Assembly: GCA_014377445.1 (NCBI GenBank)
Contig: JACMPP010000045.1
Span: 1-54,079 of the forward strand
Direction: 5' to 3'
Length of the DNA: 54,079 nucleotides
Origin: Oligoflexus sp.
GTDB lineage: Bacteria; Bdellovibrionota_B; Oligoflexia; Oligoflexales; Oligoflexaceae
Part shown: piece by piece, positions 1 to 8,209 of the stretch
Layout of the letters: the number at the start of each line of letters is the position of its first letter
Position numbering within the stretch: the first letter of the stretch is position 1
Translations under genes and position numbers: made by a program
The notes under the pieces: model-generated
What the model saw: the letters and a program-made list of their open reading frames with translations, nothing else
Told to the model about the DNA's origin: nothing
The model's database searches: none

Positions 1-1277
1 ATGTTGAAGCTTAAGGGACCGATTGTCTGGATGCCAGGACGGTTTGAACTCAAAGCGCGAGCGATGGGTCCATCCTTCTCCACCTTCGTGGGAGCTGGGC
101 TTGGCATCGGCGCCTGGACAGGAGCAGCCTTCTGTACGACACGCTGAGGCGCAGATTTGGCTGGAGAAGGTGTCGGTACCGGCAGCGGTGCGGCTATGGT
201 CGGGGGAGCCTTCTTAGTTGGTTTAACGGCAACCTTGGTTCGGTTGCGCGGAGGTTCAGGAGCCGGGACGGCTGCTTTCGGAGCCGGACGTGATTGTTGG
301 ACGGCTGCTTTCGGAGCCGGACGATTGGTTCGGCCATCGTCTTCATCTTCATCCTGAGATTTCTGGAGAAGTTTCGGACGGCTGCCGCGGCGATTGCCAT
401 CGGCATTGTCTCTTTCCTCTTTAGCTTCCGATCGCTTGGATGACGAAGGACGGCTGCTGCTGTCCCAGACGACGAAGAGGAAAATGCCAAAGAGAATACC
501 AGCGGCCACCAAGATCAAATACGTCTTGTTTTTGCGGGTTTTTGCGATTTTTTGAGCGTTTGCCACCCGAGCGAGTTCGTTCAGGACCTTGGACGAGGGG
601 CTGCTGACCTTTTGATTGAGTGTGCCATCGTCAGTCAGCTCTTTGAGGCGATCTTCAGAATAAGTCGAGATAAACTGGGCGACTGGAATCGAGCGGGTGC
701 CGCCGATGCGCTGAACCTTGACCTTTTGATTCAAGAGTCCGCGGTTGAAAAGAGACTGGATTTCGAGGCCGCTGAGCGGTCCTAAGATCTTGCTCTTGTC
801 GATGAGATAGTAACGTTTTTGATTTGACTTCGCGTCCTTTGAATCGGCTGCATCTTTGAAAGCTTGCGTCGGATCAGTTCGCCACGAAGGCGATGGCACT
901 CCGGCCGGGGCCGATGGCGGAGGATTGGTTCGCGGTGCGGTGACATCTGGGCCGCGTGGAATCGGATCCTTGAGCTTCGGCGTCGGCGCAAAGCTAGGGG
1001 CTTGAGGCTGGGGCTGAAGCTGGGGGCGGGCCCGGGAAGCCCCGCCCCCCATGTAGGCAGTCGGCAGGACCTGTTGAACCGAGGTAAACTCCTCGTCTTC
1101 CTGCGTTTCTTTAAAAATTTCGTCAACTTCAATGAGGTCTTCGCGGATGTTGGAGCCTTCAGCGGATACCTTGTCAAAGGGATCGAGAGTCCCTTTACGC
1201 AAGGCTTCACGAATCTCTTTGGCCGTCTTGAGGCCGAGATTTTCGTTTCCGTGATGTACATTCCAGCGCTTGGTCAT
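1..1277 (-). CDS. GYF-domain, single-TM, Pro/Ala-rich envelope protein (AgmX/GltJ-like), 3' truncated by window edge
   Basis: The reading frame starts at an ATG (complement of 1275-1277) behind a GGGGAC box and stays open to base 1, giving about 425 residues with the C-terminus outside the window. Visible order: a GYF-like unit at about residues 4-50 (WNVHHGNENLGLKTAKEI), an acidic/Pro-rich linker, a second and clearer GYF_2-type unit at about 155-200 (YYLIDKSKILGPLSGLEIQ), one hydrophobic segment at about 252-272, then a periplasmic Pro/Ala/Lys-rich stretch containing a duplicated SRPAPKAAV. In Myxococcus GltJ/AgmX a cytoplasmic GYF domain precedes a TM helix, a Pro-rich linker and a TonB/AgmX-type C-terminal domain. 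The layout here matches, but the diagnostic C-terminus is missing, so the assignment is inference. Other frames across this GC-rich region also give long open frames, but only this one has domains. Confidence 0.72.
   Translation of the reverse strand, partial: MTKRWNVHHGNENLGLKTAKEIREALRKGTLDPFDKVSAEGSNIREDLIEVDEIFKETQEDEEFTSVQQVLPTAYMGGGASRARPQLQPQPQAPSFAPTPKLKDPIPRGPDVTAPRTNPPPSAPAGVPSPSWRTDPTQAFKDAADSKDAKSNQKRYYLIDKSKILGPLSGLEIQSLFNRGLLNQKVKVQRIGGTRSIPVAQFISTYSEDRLKELTDDGTLNQKVSSPSSKVLNELARVANAQKIAKTRKNKTYLILVAAGILFGIFLFVVWDSSSRPSSSKRSEAKEERDNADGNRRGSRPKLLQKSQDEDEDDGRTNRPAPKAAVQQSRPAPKAAVPAPEPPRNRTKVAVKPTKKAPPTIAAPLPVPTPSPAKSAPQRVVQKAAPVQAPMPSPAPTKVEKDGPIARALSSNRPGIQTIGPLSFN
267..323. repeat. 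24-bp tandem-like direct repeat, 33-bp period
   Basis: Two identical 24-base copies at 267-290 and 300-323 lie in frame inside the Pro-rich region of the GYF gene and each encode RPAPKAAV. The period is 33 bp (11 residues), so copy-number change would keep frame. Confidence 0.85.
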
Positions 1278-1493
1278 GAGACTACTGGTCCCCGCCCTTA
1301 TATATGATCCGCTTTTGGTCGTTCTCGTCATCGGAGCTGGGCCAAGAAAGTGTAGGGATTTATTGCAAGTACTCAATTCTATGAGACTCTTTCAAATAAA
1401 GTCCCGAACAAAGTCAGTGTTCACAAAGACTTGCAAGACATTAAGACCAGGAGTAGAAGGAGGGGGTCAGTCGGACGAGAATTTGGAGCAGGT

Positions 1494-2066
1494 ATGAAAG
1501 TCTTAGTCAAAGACATGCGCGAACCTAAAATTATAGACATTCTCGGCACCGAGCCGTGGCTTAACGAGATATATGCGTCGTTTTTGGGCAATGAGGGCTG
1601 CGGTCTTAAGGGTAAAGCGACCATCACACCGGGAGAATACGGTGTTTTCACGGTCGAAGGCAAAATCGACTATGTTCCGCTGGTTGGATGCAGTCGCTGT
1701 CAAAAGGAAATTCCCTGGCCGATCAACAAAGACATCAATGTTCGCTTTATTGATCGTGATGCTGCGGAAGCCGGTTTTGATTTTGAAGACGACCTCGAAG
1801 GCGAAGCGATGCTAGAGCGAGATCTCGTCTCGGAAGATCTCGACACTTACTATCTGGATAAAACGGGTGAGCTCGATGTCGAAATGGTCATCAATGACAT
1901 CGTTCAGACAGCTTTGCCCACGCGCCTCATACTATTGAATAAAGATGGCAAGTCTTGTCGAATATGCCTCGACAATGTTGACACAGCCATCGTTTACAAA
2001 GACGAAAACGATGTCGATACTAGCCCATTTGCCATGCTTAAAAATTTGAAATTGCCAGATGCGTGA
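1494..2066 (+). CDS. yceD: YceD/DUF177-family protein
   Basis: 190 aa. The pattern is that of YceD (DUF177, 23S rRNA accumulation protein): an N-terminal beta-rich part, the CSRC motif near residue 65 followed by charged residues, an acidic middle, a second CRIC motif, and the family ending SPFAMLKNLKL. The start at 1494 is chosen because GGAG (1485-1488) sits 5 bases upstream; an in-frame TTG at 1431 would add an unusual Arg-rich extension. In most bacteria yceD directly precedes rpmF (L32). Here no rpmF follows, only a 176-base gap and then rpsB. Role in 23S rRNA maturation is known from the family; whether the two Cys pairs bind metal here is inference. Confidence 0.8.
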   Translation: MKVLVKDMREPKIIDILGTEPWLNEIYASFLGNEGCGLKGKATITPGEYGVFTVEGKIDYVPLVGCSRCQKEIPWPINKDINVRFIDRDAAEAGFDFEDDLEGEAMLERDLVSEDLDTYYLDKTGELDVEMVINDIVQTALPTRLILLNKDGKSCRICLDNVDTAIVYKDENDVDTSPFAMLKNLKLPDA

Positions 2067-2242
2067 TTAATTGCGCTTGTTCTTCTAGTTTTTCAGCGAT
2101 AAAGTCCTGTGGCTTTTTTCAAAAGCACACTCAATTAAACAGAGAGTGGGATACGAAGGTCAGCCCATGGCTGTCAGTCAAATGAAATCATAAGATTACG
2201 TTTGCACCCGCTCTCGACGTACAACCTTCAAGGGGTATTTAG

Positions 2243-3043
2243 ATGTCAGTTACCGTCAACATGAAACAGTTACTCGAAGCCGGCGTTCACTACGGTCACC
2301 AAACACGTCGTTGGAACCCAAAAATGGGTCCATACATCTTCGGCCAACGTAACGGCATCCACATCATCGATCTCCAAAAAACAGTTAAGATGTTCCAAAG
2401 AGCAACTGACTTCCTCGAAGCAACAACTGCTAAAGGCGGCCATGTTCTTTTCGTTGGTACAAAACGCCTTGCACGCGATCTCGTTCAAGACGAATCACGT
2501 CGTACTGGCCAGTACTTCATCAACCACCGTTGGTTGGGTGGAACACTCACAAACTTCCAAACTATTCGTCAATCGATCCACCGTTTGCGCAAAATCGAAA
2601 AAATGGCGCAAGACGGAACTTTCCTGAAATTGACTAAAAAAGAAGTTCTTAACCTCACCCGCGAACGCGAAAAACTTGATCTCGTTCTCGGCGGAATCAA
2701 AGATATGCCAGGTCTACCTTCGGCTATCTTCATCGTCGACGCTCACAAAGAAACGATCGCTATCCTCGAAGCGAAACGCCTTGGAATCCCAGTCGTTGCT
2801 ATCGCTGATACCAACGCCGATCCTACATTGATCGACTACCCAATCCCAGGTAACGACGACAGTCTTCGTTCGCTTGAACTCTTCATTTCGACTTCCGCAC
2901 AAGCTTGTGCCGAAGGCAAAATGCGTTCGAAAAGCGCGCGCGGCCAGGACTCGGATGAGAAGCCTGCTGATCGTATCGTTCAAGTCAAAGAAGGCAGCTT
3001 CCGCGACGACAAAGGCAATCAAGTAGCTGTTGAAAAACGCTAA
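2243..3043 (+). CDS. rpsB: 30S ribosomal protein S2
   Basis: 266 aa, slightly longer than E. coli S2 (241 aa) because of a charged C-terminal tail after residue 225. Family signatures are plain: [19 protein letters not shown] near the N-terminus, [17 protein letters not shown], and [11 protein letters not shown]2 joins the 30S subunit late and helps bind S1. The start is preceded by AAGGGG (2231-2236). It heads the conserved rpsB-tsf-pyrH-frr order. Codon use here and in tsf is visibly restricted (repeated CGT, AAA, CTC/CTT), as expected of a highly expressed gene and unlike the flanking genes. The 176-base upstream leader may carry promoter and S2 autoregulatory structure, but I could not identify a convincing -35/-10 pair. 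Confidence 0.97.
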   Translation: MSVTVNMKQLLEAGVHYGHQTRRWNPKMGPYIFGQRNGIHIIDLQKTVKMFQRATDFLEATTAKGGHVLFVGTKRLARDLVQDESRRTGQYFINHRWLGGTLTNFQTIRQSIHRLRKIEKMAQDGTFLKLTKKEVLNLTREREKLDLVLGGIKDMPGLPSAIFIVDAHKETIAILEAKRLGIPVVAIADTNADPTLIDYPIPGNDDSLRSLELFISTSAQACAEGKMRSKSARGQDSDEKPADRIVQVKEGSFRDDKGNQVAVEKR

Positions 3044-3052
3044 TTGATCCAA

Positions 3053-3078
3053 GTGAGGCTGCAGTATAATGGCCTCAC
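3053..3078 (+). promoter_or_regulatory. Stem-loop just after rpsB
   Basis: GTGAGGC (3053-3059) pairs with GCCTCAC (3072-3078) across a 12-base loop, 10 bases after the rpsB stop. No clear U-tract follows (GTTACTTCCCC), so it may be an mRNA-stabilising or attenuating hairpin rather than a full terminator. Confidence 0.45.
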
Positions 3079-3119
3079 GTTACTTCCCCAGACAAATTAA
3101 GTATTTCTATTAAATATTA

Positions 3120-3172
3120 GAAGCCGTTCAAAAGCCCTCGAATGTAAAGAGATCGCAGTTTGAAACGGCTTC
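3120..3172 (+). promoter_or_regulatory. Long-range stem-loop in the tsf leader
   Basis: GAAGCCGTT at 3120-3128 pairs with AAACGGCTTC (3163-3172), extended by CAAA/TTTG with one bulge, around a 26-base loop. The right arm is followed by TTTCCTTTCCC and ends about 11 bases before the tsf Shine-Dalgarno (3184-3189). It could act as an attenuator or as a leader element coupling EF-Ts synthesis to rpsB; this is inference from structure and position. Confidence 0.5.
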
Positions 3173-3195
3173 TTTCCTTTCCCAGGAGGATTATC

Positions 3196-4092
3196 GTGAC
3201 AATTACAGCAGGTATGGTTAAAGAGCTCCGCGAGAAAACTGGCGTCGGCATGATGGAATGCAAAAAAGCTCTCGAAGAAAACGCTGGCGACTTGGAGAAA
3301 GCCGTTCTTTGGTTGCGTGAGCGCGGCCTTTCACGCGCTGCGAAAAAAGCCGACCGCATTGCCGCTGAGGGTATCGTTAAAGTTGCGATCTCTGCGGATC
3401 AACGTACCGGTGTTGTTGTTGAACTCAACTGTGAAACAGACTTTGTAAGTAAAAACGAAGATTTCTCGAAATTCGCTGACGACGTTGCGAAACTTGCGCT
3501 CTCGCAAAAAGTTTCTGACGTTGAGGCATTGAAAGTCTTGAAACTGGCTGACGGCGAAACCGTTGAAGGTCGCATGACGACATTGATCGCGAAACTTGGC
3601 GAGAACATGAAAGTTCGCCGTCTTGGCCTCCTTTCAACGGCTAAGGGCACAGTCGCCGGTTACACCCACATGGGTGGTAAAATCGGTTCGTTGATCCTTC
3701 TCGATGGCGCTGAAGGCCAGGAAGTTCAAGATCTCGGTAAAGACATCGCGATGCACTCTGCAGCGGCTGGTCCTCGCTACCTGAAAAGCGAAGAAGTCGA
3801 TGCATCTGAAATCGAAACAGAAAAAGAACTGGGTCGCAAAGCTCTCCTCGAGCAAGGCAAACCAGAAAACATGTGGGAAAAAATCCTTGTTGGCCAAGTC
3901 AACAAGTTCTACAAAGAGATCTGTTTGCTTGAGCAAGGCTTCGTAAAAGATCCTGCTCAATCGATCAAAGCTGTCGTTGCAGAAAAAGGCAAAGGCGCAA
4001 GTCTCAGCGCATTCCACCTCTTCAAACTCGGTGAAGGCATCGAGAAGAAGAAAGAAAACTTCGCTGACGAAGTTGCCGCAGTTCTTCGTTAA
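3196..4092 (+). CDS. tsf: Elongation factor Ts
   Basis: 298 aa. GDP/GTP exchange factor for EF-Tu. Diagnostic stretches: MVKELREKTGVGMMECKKAL (UBA-like N-domain) and VELNCETDFVSKNEDF at about residues 75-90, then the dimerisation/core regions with HMGGKIGSL and DIAMHSAAAGPRYL. The start is GTG at 3196, fixed by a perfect AGGAGG at 3184-3189 with 6-base spacing. A longer frame opening at TTG 3160 would start inside the leader hairpin and is rejected. It shares restricted codon use with rpsB and is closed by a strong terminator, separating it transcriptionally from pyrH-frr. Confidence 0.97.
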   Translation: MTITAGMVKELREKTGVGMMECKKALEENAGDLEKAVLWLRERGLSRAAKKADRIAAEGIVKVAISADQRTGVVVELNCETDFVSKNEDFSKFADDVAKLALSQKVSDVEALKVLKLADGETVEGRMTTLIAKLGENMKVRRLGLLSTAKGTVAGYTHMGGKIGSLILLDGAEGQEVQDLGKDIAMHSAAAGPRYLKSEEVDASEIETEKELGRKALLEQGKPENMWEKILVGQVNKFYKEICLLEQGFVKDPAQSIKAVVAEKGKGASLSAFHLFKLGEGIEKKKENFADEVAAVLR

Positions 4093-4104
4093 TTAAAAAG
4101 CCTG

Positions 4105-4136
4105 AGCCTCGAAGGAAACTTCGAGGCTTTTTTCTT
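4105..4136 (+). terminator. Intrinsic terminator after tsf
   Basis: AGCCTCGAAG (4105-4114), GAAA tetraloop, CTTCGAGGCT (4119-4128), then a run of six or more T. A perfect 10-bp stem with a GNRA loop, 13 bases after the tsf stop. Confidence 0.93.
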
Positions 4137-4258
4137 CTTAAGAATCCCAGTTTTTTTACATATTCTCGTTGGAATGGCTCGGTCTTTTGGTTGGGCCTAT
4201 GTATACTTTCGTGGATATGAAACGACCAACGGCAGCAGTCTTTGTTACGAGGCATTAA

Positions 4259-4975
4259 ATGAGCGAACTGAAGTACAAGAGAATCATGCTTAAGCTCTCG
4301 GGTGAGATGCTTGGTGGTGAGCGTGGATTTGGTATTGAAGGCAGCGCCCTTCAGTATGTTGCCCGTGAAATAGCTGAAGTTCAAAAAACTGGAGTCGAAA
4401 TTGCTATCGTTATCGGTGGTGGCAATATTTGGCGCGGGGCTCGTGCTGCAGGCTGGGATATGGACCGCGCGAATGCCGACTATATGGGAATGCTGGCGAC
4501 TGTCATCAACAGCCTCGCTCTCCAAGGCATCCTTGAAGCGAAATACAATGTCTATAGCCGAGTCATGACCGCTATACACATGGCTGAGCTTGCTGAGCCA
4601 TATATTCGTCGTAAGGCGATTAAACACCTGTCTAAAGGTCGCGTTGTGATCTTTGCGGGTGGAACGGGTAACCCTTACTTCACAACCGACACGGCAGCAA
4701 GTTTGCGTGCCCGTGAAGTGAGTGCGGACGTGATTTTGAAAGCGACCAAGGTCGATGGTATTTACGATCGTGATCCAGAAAAACATCCGGATGCCGTCAA
4801 GTTCAAGGAACTGACCTATTTCGATGTGATCTCGAAGAAACTCAATGTGATGGACGCAACTGCCATCACGATGTGCATGGAATCTGCGATTCCGATTCGC
4901 GTCTTTAAATTGAGTGAGCAAGGCAGCGTAATGCGCGCTATTAGTGGCGATGCCGAAGGCACCTTGGTGCACTAA
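4259..4975 (+). CDS. pyrH: UMP kinase
   Basis: 238 aa, the normal length for bacterial hexameric UMP kinase (amino-acid-kinase fold), which phosphorylates UMP to UDP in pyrimidine nucleotide synthesis. Visible motifs: [14 protein letters not shown] (phosphate-binding loop), [12 protein letters not shown], the UMP-site [32 protein letters not shown] and the ATP-site [16 protein letters not shown] at 4259 follows GAGG (4249-4252). A TATACT box at 4202-4207 could be a -10, but no good -35 is visible. frr begins 31 bases after the stop. A 365-aa open frame on the opposite strand is only a shadow of this and the flanking genes. Confidence 0.97.
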   Translation: MSELKYKRIMLKLSGEMLGGERGFGIEGSALQYVAREIAEVQKTGVEIAIVIGGGNIWRGARAAGWDMDRANADYMGMLATVINSLALQGILEAKYNVYSRVMTAIHMAELAEPYIRRKAIKHLSKGRVVIFAGGTGNPYFTTDTAASLRAREVSADVILKATKVDGIYDRDPEKHPDAVKFKELTYFDVISKKLNVMDATAITMCMESAIPIRVFKLSEQGSVMRAISGDAEGTLVH

Positions 4976-5006
4976 AAATACTGAAAAGTACAATAGAGGT
5001 ATGGGT

Positions 5007-5561
5007 ATGTCTGCGTTAGTTACAAAAACCAAAGATGAAATGATTGCTCGTATCGCGGGCTTCGATAAGGATCTGACCAAGATCCGGACCGGTCGTGCTT
5101 CGATCAGTATTCTCGACAACGTTAAAGTCGATTACTACGGAACACCGAGCCCATTGAATCAGATCGCAACTCTGTCGACTCCAGACGCGAGAACGATCCT
5201 GATCTCTCCTTTTGAAAAGAAGCTGATTCAGGAGATCGAACGTTCGATCATGAAAGCTGACCTCGGACTTCAGCCAAACTCCGACGGTGTCGTCGTTCGC
5301 GTGCCGATTCCTCAACTCAATGAAGAGCGCCGTAAAGAAATGGTGAAGCAGTTGAAGAAGATGGGTGAAGACGCGAAGATCTCGATTCGCCACATTCGTC
5401 GCGATATCAATGAAGAAGTGAAGAAGGAAGAGAAAGACAAGCTCATCACCGAAGACGAAAGCAAACGTTTGCAGGATGAAGTGCAAAAGATCACGGATTC
5501 GTTTATTAAAGTCCTCGATGAGAAGATGGCTAAGAAAGAAAAGGAAGTGATGACGGTCTAA
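5007..5561 (+). CDS. frr: Ribosome recycling factor
   Basis: 184 aa against 185 in E. coli. With EF-G it splits the post-termination ribosome. Recognisable stretches: KIRTGRASISILDNVKVDYYG, LNQIATLSTPDARTILI, GVVVRVPIPQLNEERR and the helical arm ending KVLDEKMAKKEKEVMTV. ATG 5007 is chosen because GAGG (4996-4999) lies 7 bases upstream. ATG 5001 would leave a one-base spacing, and an earlier in-frame ATG at 4944 overlaps pyrH. The usual downstream neighbours (uppS, cdsA) are absent; the next gene is convergent. Confidence 0.96.
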   Translation: MSALVTKTKDEMIARIAGFDKDLTKIRTGRASISILDNVKVDYYGTPSPLNQIATLSTPDARTILISPFEKKLIQEIERSIMKADLGLQPNSDGVVVRVPIPQLNEERRKEMVKQLKKMGEDAKISIRHIRRDINEEVKKEEKDKLITEDESKRLQDEVQKITDSFIKVLDEKMAKKEKEVMTV

Positions 5562-5621
5562 TGGGCAAACCCGAACAGCTTTAGTATTGTGACGATGCTA
5601 AAGGGGATTCGAGTTTACAGA

Positions 5622-6773
5622 TTAGAGTTCTTTCGAAGGTGCATTGAGGGGGACCAATTTTCTCTTCTTAATGCGTTCCACGAGAGTCGTTCGATTCAAA
5701 CCAAGCAGCTTTGCCGCTTGGTTTTTATTATTTCCGGTCCGTTCGAGGGCTTGCATGATCAGAGTGTTCTCAAGCTGCTCGATGTAAGTCTCGAGATTGA
5801 GGCCATTCGCAGGCAGGAGTTCAACGGCTAAAGTTTCAGGCAGAAGTCCAGCCGCTTCGGGGAAAAAGAACGAGGGTTCTACCACTTTCGCGCTGGCACC
5901 CGCTTTGATGAGCTTGTATTCGGTCGGAAGAGCCAGGATATCAATCTCGCCCCCGCCGCTCATCACGACAAGGCGTTCGATGAGGTTGATAAGTTCTCTG
6001 ACGTTGCCTGGCCAGTTGTAGCGCTCGAGGCACAAATAGGCATCGTTGCTAAAGAAGCAAGGATTGTTCAGGGAATGAGTCTGGTTAAACAGATTCAAGG
6101 TGTGATCAAGCAGGAGCCTGACGTCGCCTTTACGCTCGCGAAGGGGTGGCAACGCGATAGGCAGAACATTGAGTCGGTAGTAAAGGTCGCTCCGGAACTT
6201 TTGTTTGCCGACAGCATCGTCCAGATCCACGTTGGTGGCTGTAATGATGCGGACGTCTGCAAATCGTGGCTCAGTCGACCCGATGGGTACGAATTGCTTT
6301 TCCTGCAAAACACGGAGGAGTTTCGCTTGAAGGGCAATGGGCATGTCCCCGATTTCATCAAGGAATAGGGTCCCACCGTTGGCTTCTTCAAAATACCCTT
6401 TACGGGTTTTGTCAGCGCCGGTGAAAGCACCTTTAACATATCCAAATAGCTCGGATTCCAGAAGGTTTTCTGGAATGGCTGAACAATTAAGGGACACAAG
6501 CCGTCGGCTCGCACGAGAAGACATACGATGTAAAGCTTTGGCAATAAGCTCTTTACCCGTTCCGCTTTCGCCACGGATCAGTACTGGAGCGTCGGAACGA
6601 GCAATTTTCCCCACGGTTTGGAGAACGGCTTCCATGGTCTCACTCTTACCAACGATTTCGCTAAAGACCTGACGCAAGGAACCTCCCGCAAACAGTATAT
6701 TCGAACTGCGTTCTACTCCTGAAGGATCAGGATCGGATGTCAGGCTGCCATCAAAGACATTGCGCTGATTCAT
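5622..6773 (-). CDS. Sigma54-dependent transcriptional activator (AAA+ plus Fis-type HTH), no receiver domain
   Basis: 383 aa. After a short unconserved N-terminus (about 35 residues, no receiver or GAF domain) comes the AAA+ sigma54-interaction domain: Walker A GESGTGKE, the sigma54-contacting GAFTGA loop, Walker [34 protein letters not shown] and the R-finger region PLRERKGDV. The C-terminus carries a Fis-type helix-turn-helix ([24 protein letters not shown]). It would remodel sigma54 RNA polymerase at -24/-12 promoters. Without a sensory domain, control must come from another protein or from expression level (compare PspF, FleQ-like short forms). The best Shine-Dalgarno (GAGGAGG) is about 13 bases from this ATG, so the start is slightly uncertain. 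It is divergent from a polysaccharide operon, a plausible but unproven target. Confidence 0.93.
   Translation of the reverse strand: MNQRNVFDGSLTSDPDPSGVERSSNILFAGGSLRQVFSEIVGKSETMEAVLQTVGKIARSDAPVLIRGESGTGKELIAKALHRMSSRASRRLVSLNCSAIPENLLESELFGYVKGAFTGADKTRKGYFEEANGGTLFLDEIGDMPIALQAKLLRVLQEKQFVPIGSTEPRFADVRIITATNVDLDDAVGKQKFRSDLYYRLNVLPIALPPLRERKGDVRLLLDHTLNLFNQTHSLNNPCFFSNDAYLCLERYNWPGNVRELINLIERLVVMSGGGEIDILALPTEYKLIKAGASAKVVEPSFFFPEAAGLLPETLAVELLPANGLNLETYIEQLENTLIMQALERTGNNKNQAAKLLGLNRTTLVERIKKRKLVPLNAPSKEL
5698..5726 (+). terminator. Possible plus-strand terminator inside the convergent gene
   Basis: AAACCAAGC (5698-5706) and GCTTGGTTT (5716-5724) form a perfect 9-bp stem with a 9-base loop, followed by T-rich sequence (TTTTTATTA). 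It lies 137 bases beyond frr, within the 3' coding end of the opposite-strand regulator, where it encodes the HTH sequence [11 protein letters not shown]. It could terminate the pyrH-frr transcript, or the symmetry may just reflect the Ala/Lys/Leu codons. Confidence 0.4.
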
Positions 6774-7111
6774 GGAGAAGTCGTTGCCTCCTCAGTTCTC
6801 TATGAGACGGGGTGTCTTCAGAGCGGATTTCAAGATGCTGGGATAAACACTATGCTTATAGAACTATCGGCAAGAGCCATCTGTGATGGCTGCCTCTGGG
6901 TCTTGAAACACTGATTACTCGGGGTCTTCATTAATTATCTTAACAGACGCTTAAGAGAATCCGCAAGTGACCCCGTCTTTCTGGAGGGTTCATTTTGTCG
7001 AGAGAAGAGACGTATCTTACGGATGGGACGCACGTTTTTTGCTGAGTTTTTCAGAGTCGAAGCGCATAATTTTGTGTTCTTCTAAAGTTTGCAGGGAATG
7101 GGAGGGCATTC
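6774..7111. other. 338-bp divergent intergenic region
   Basis: It separates the sigma54 activator from the glycosyltransferase operon and must contain both promoters. I searched for GG-N10-GC (-24/-12) on both strands by eye and found only a mis-spaced look-alike at about 7023-7042. A small hairpin (AGCCAT-CTGTG-ATGGCT, about 6874-6890) is visible. No coding sequence is seen. Confidence 0.5.
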
Positions 7112-8209
7112 ATGCGCGTGGCATACGTTCATGATTGGCTAGTGACATATCGCGGCGGTGAAAAAGTCTTGGATGCTCTGCTGGAGCTGTATCCGGAGGC
7201 TCCAATTTATACGCTATTCTATTCACCATCGACCATGCCTGAGAGCATTCGGCGGCGGACGATCCACGTTCCCAAGTGGCTTAATCGCTTGAAGCTACTG
7301 CGAAAAGCCCTGCTGCCTCTTTTGCCCGCAGCTATCGAAGCGCTCCCGCTTGAAGACTACGATCTCGTGATCAGCACGAGTTCCTGTGTCGCCAAGGGCG
7401 TGATCGTAGGGCCTGAGACGAAACACCTTTGTTATATTCACTCGCCCATGCGCTATATATGGGATCAAAGACAGCATTATTTGAACCGAAAGCGTAGCTT
7501 TTCCCCGAAAGAGTTTTTGATTCACCTTCTAAGTCAGCGTCTTAGAAACTGGGACGTCAGTTCCAATAATGGTGTCGACCGTTTCGTTGCCAATAGCAGT
7601 TTCGTGGCGAAAAGATTGAATCGTTACTATCGGCGCGAGGCGTCTGTCGTGCATCCACCGGTCGAGCTAGAGCGCTTTTTTCCAACTGGAAAATCTCTCA
7701 ACAAAGCGAATTATTTTCTAGTTGCCGGCGCCTTTGTCACTTACAAAAGATTTGATTTGGCAATTCAGGCCTGCGAACGCCTCGGTGTTCCGCTGAAAGT
7801 CGTCGGATCAGGGCCCGACGAAAAAAGACTTCGAAAGTTCGCTGGAAAAAATACAGAGTTTATAATCAAACCGAACGCCGAGGCTTGGGTGACGTTATTT
7901 CAAGGCGCTAAGGCGCTGCTCTTTCCTGGAATTGAGGACTTTGGAATCACAGCCATTGAAGCTCTTGCCTCCCACACTCCCCTAGTCGCTTTGGAAGCGG
8001 GCGGGGCGCTTGACTTTGTAGAGGAAGGTCATACCGGAATCTTCTTCAGAGAGCAGACAGTGGACTCTCTTGTAGAGGCCTTGAAGCGTTTTGAAACCAG
8101 TGGTTTTGAAGGCGCTAAACTTGAAGCTTTTGCCAATCGATTTTCCAAAAAAGCCTTTTTGGAAAATATTCGCCAAGAGTTAAACGCCTTGGGAGATGAT
8201 AAAAGATGA
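7112..8209 (+). CDS. Family 4 glycosyltransferase (GT-B fold)
   Basis: 365 aa. The N-terminal half begins MRVAYVHDWLVTYRGGEKVL, typical of family-4 GT-B enzymes of surface polysaccharide synthesis, and contains HSPMRYIWD. The C-terminal half has VVGSGPDEKRL and the donor-site EX7E region FGITAIEALASHTPLVALEAGGALDFVEEG. It likely transfers an NDP-sugar to a growing lipid-linked glycan on the cytoplasmic face. GGGAGG (7098-7103) precedes the ATG. Its stop overlaps the next start by ATGA (8206-8209), so the two are translationally coupled. Sugar specificity cannot be read from sequence. Confidence 0.9.
   Translation: MRVAYVHDWLVTYRGGEKVLDALLELYPEAPIYTLFYSPSTMPESIRRRTIHVPKWLNRLKLLRKALLPLLPAAIEALPLEDYDLVISTSSCVAKGVIVGPETKHLCYIHSPMRYIWDQRQHYLNRKRSFSPKEFLIHLLSQRLRNWDVSSNNGVDRFVANSSFVAKRLNRYYRREASVVHPPVELERFFPTGKSLNKANYFLVAGAFVTYKRFDLAIQACERLGVPLKVVGSGPDEKRLRKFAGKNTEFIIKPNAEAWVTLFQGAKALLFPGIEDFGITAIEALASHTPLVALEAGGALDFVEEGHTGIFFREQTVDSLVEALKRFETSGFEGAKLEAFANRFSKKAFLENIRQELNALGDDKR

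Noticed and set aside
864-1307. Arg-rich plus-strand frame and the overlapping 159-aa minus-strand frame
   Set aside because: Both are out-of-frame readings of the GYF-domain gene; only the frame starting at 1277 shows GYF motifs and a TM helix.
4022-5119. 365-aa minus-strand open frame across pyrH
   Set aside because: Antisense to pyrH, tsf and frr, no motif, no ribosome site; composition is that of a shadow frame.
7023-7042. TGGGACGCACGTTTTTTGCT as a sigma54 promoter
   Set aside because: GG to GC spacing is 13-14 bases instead of 10.
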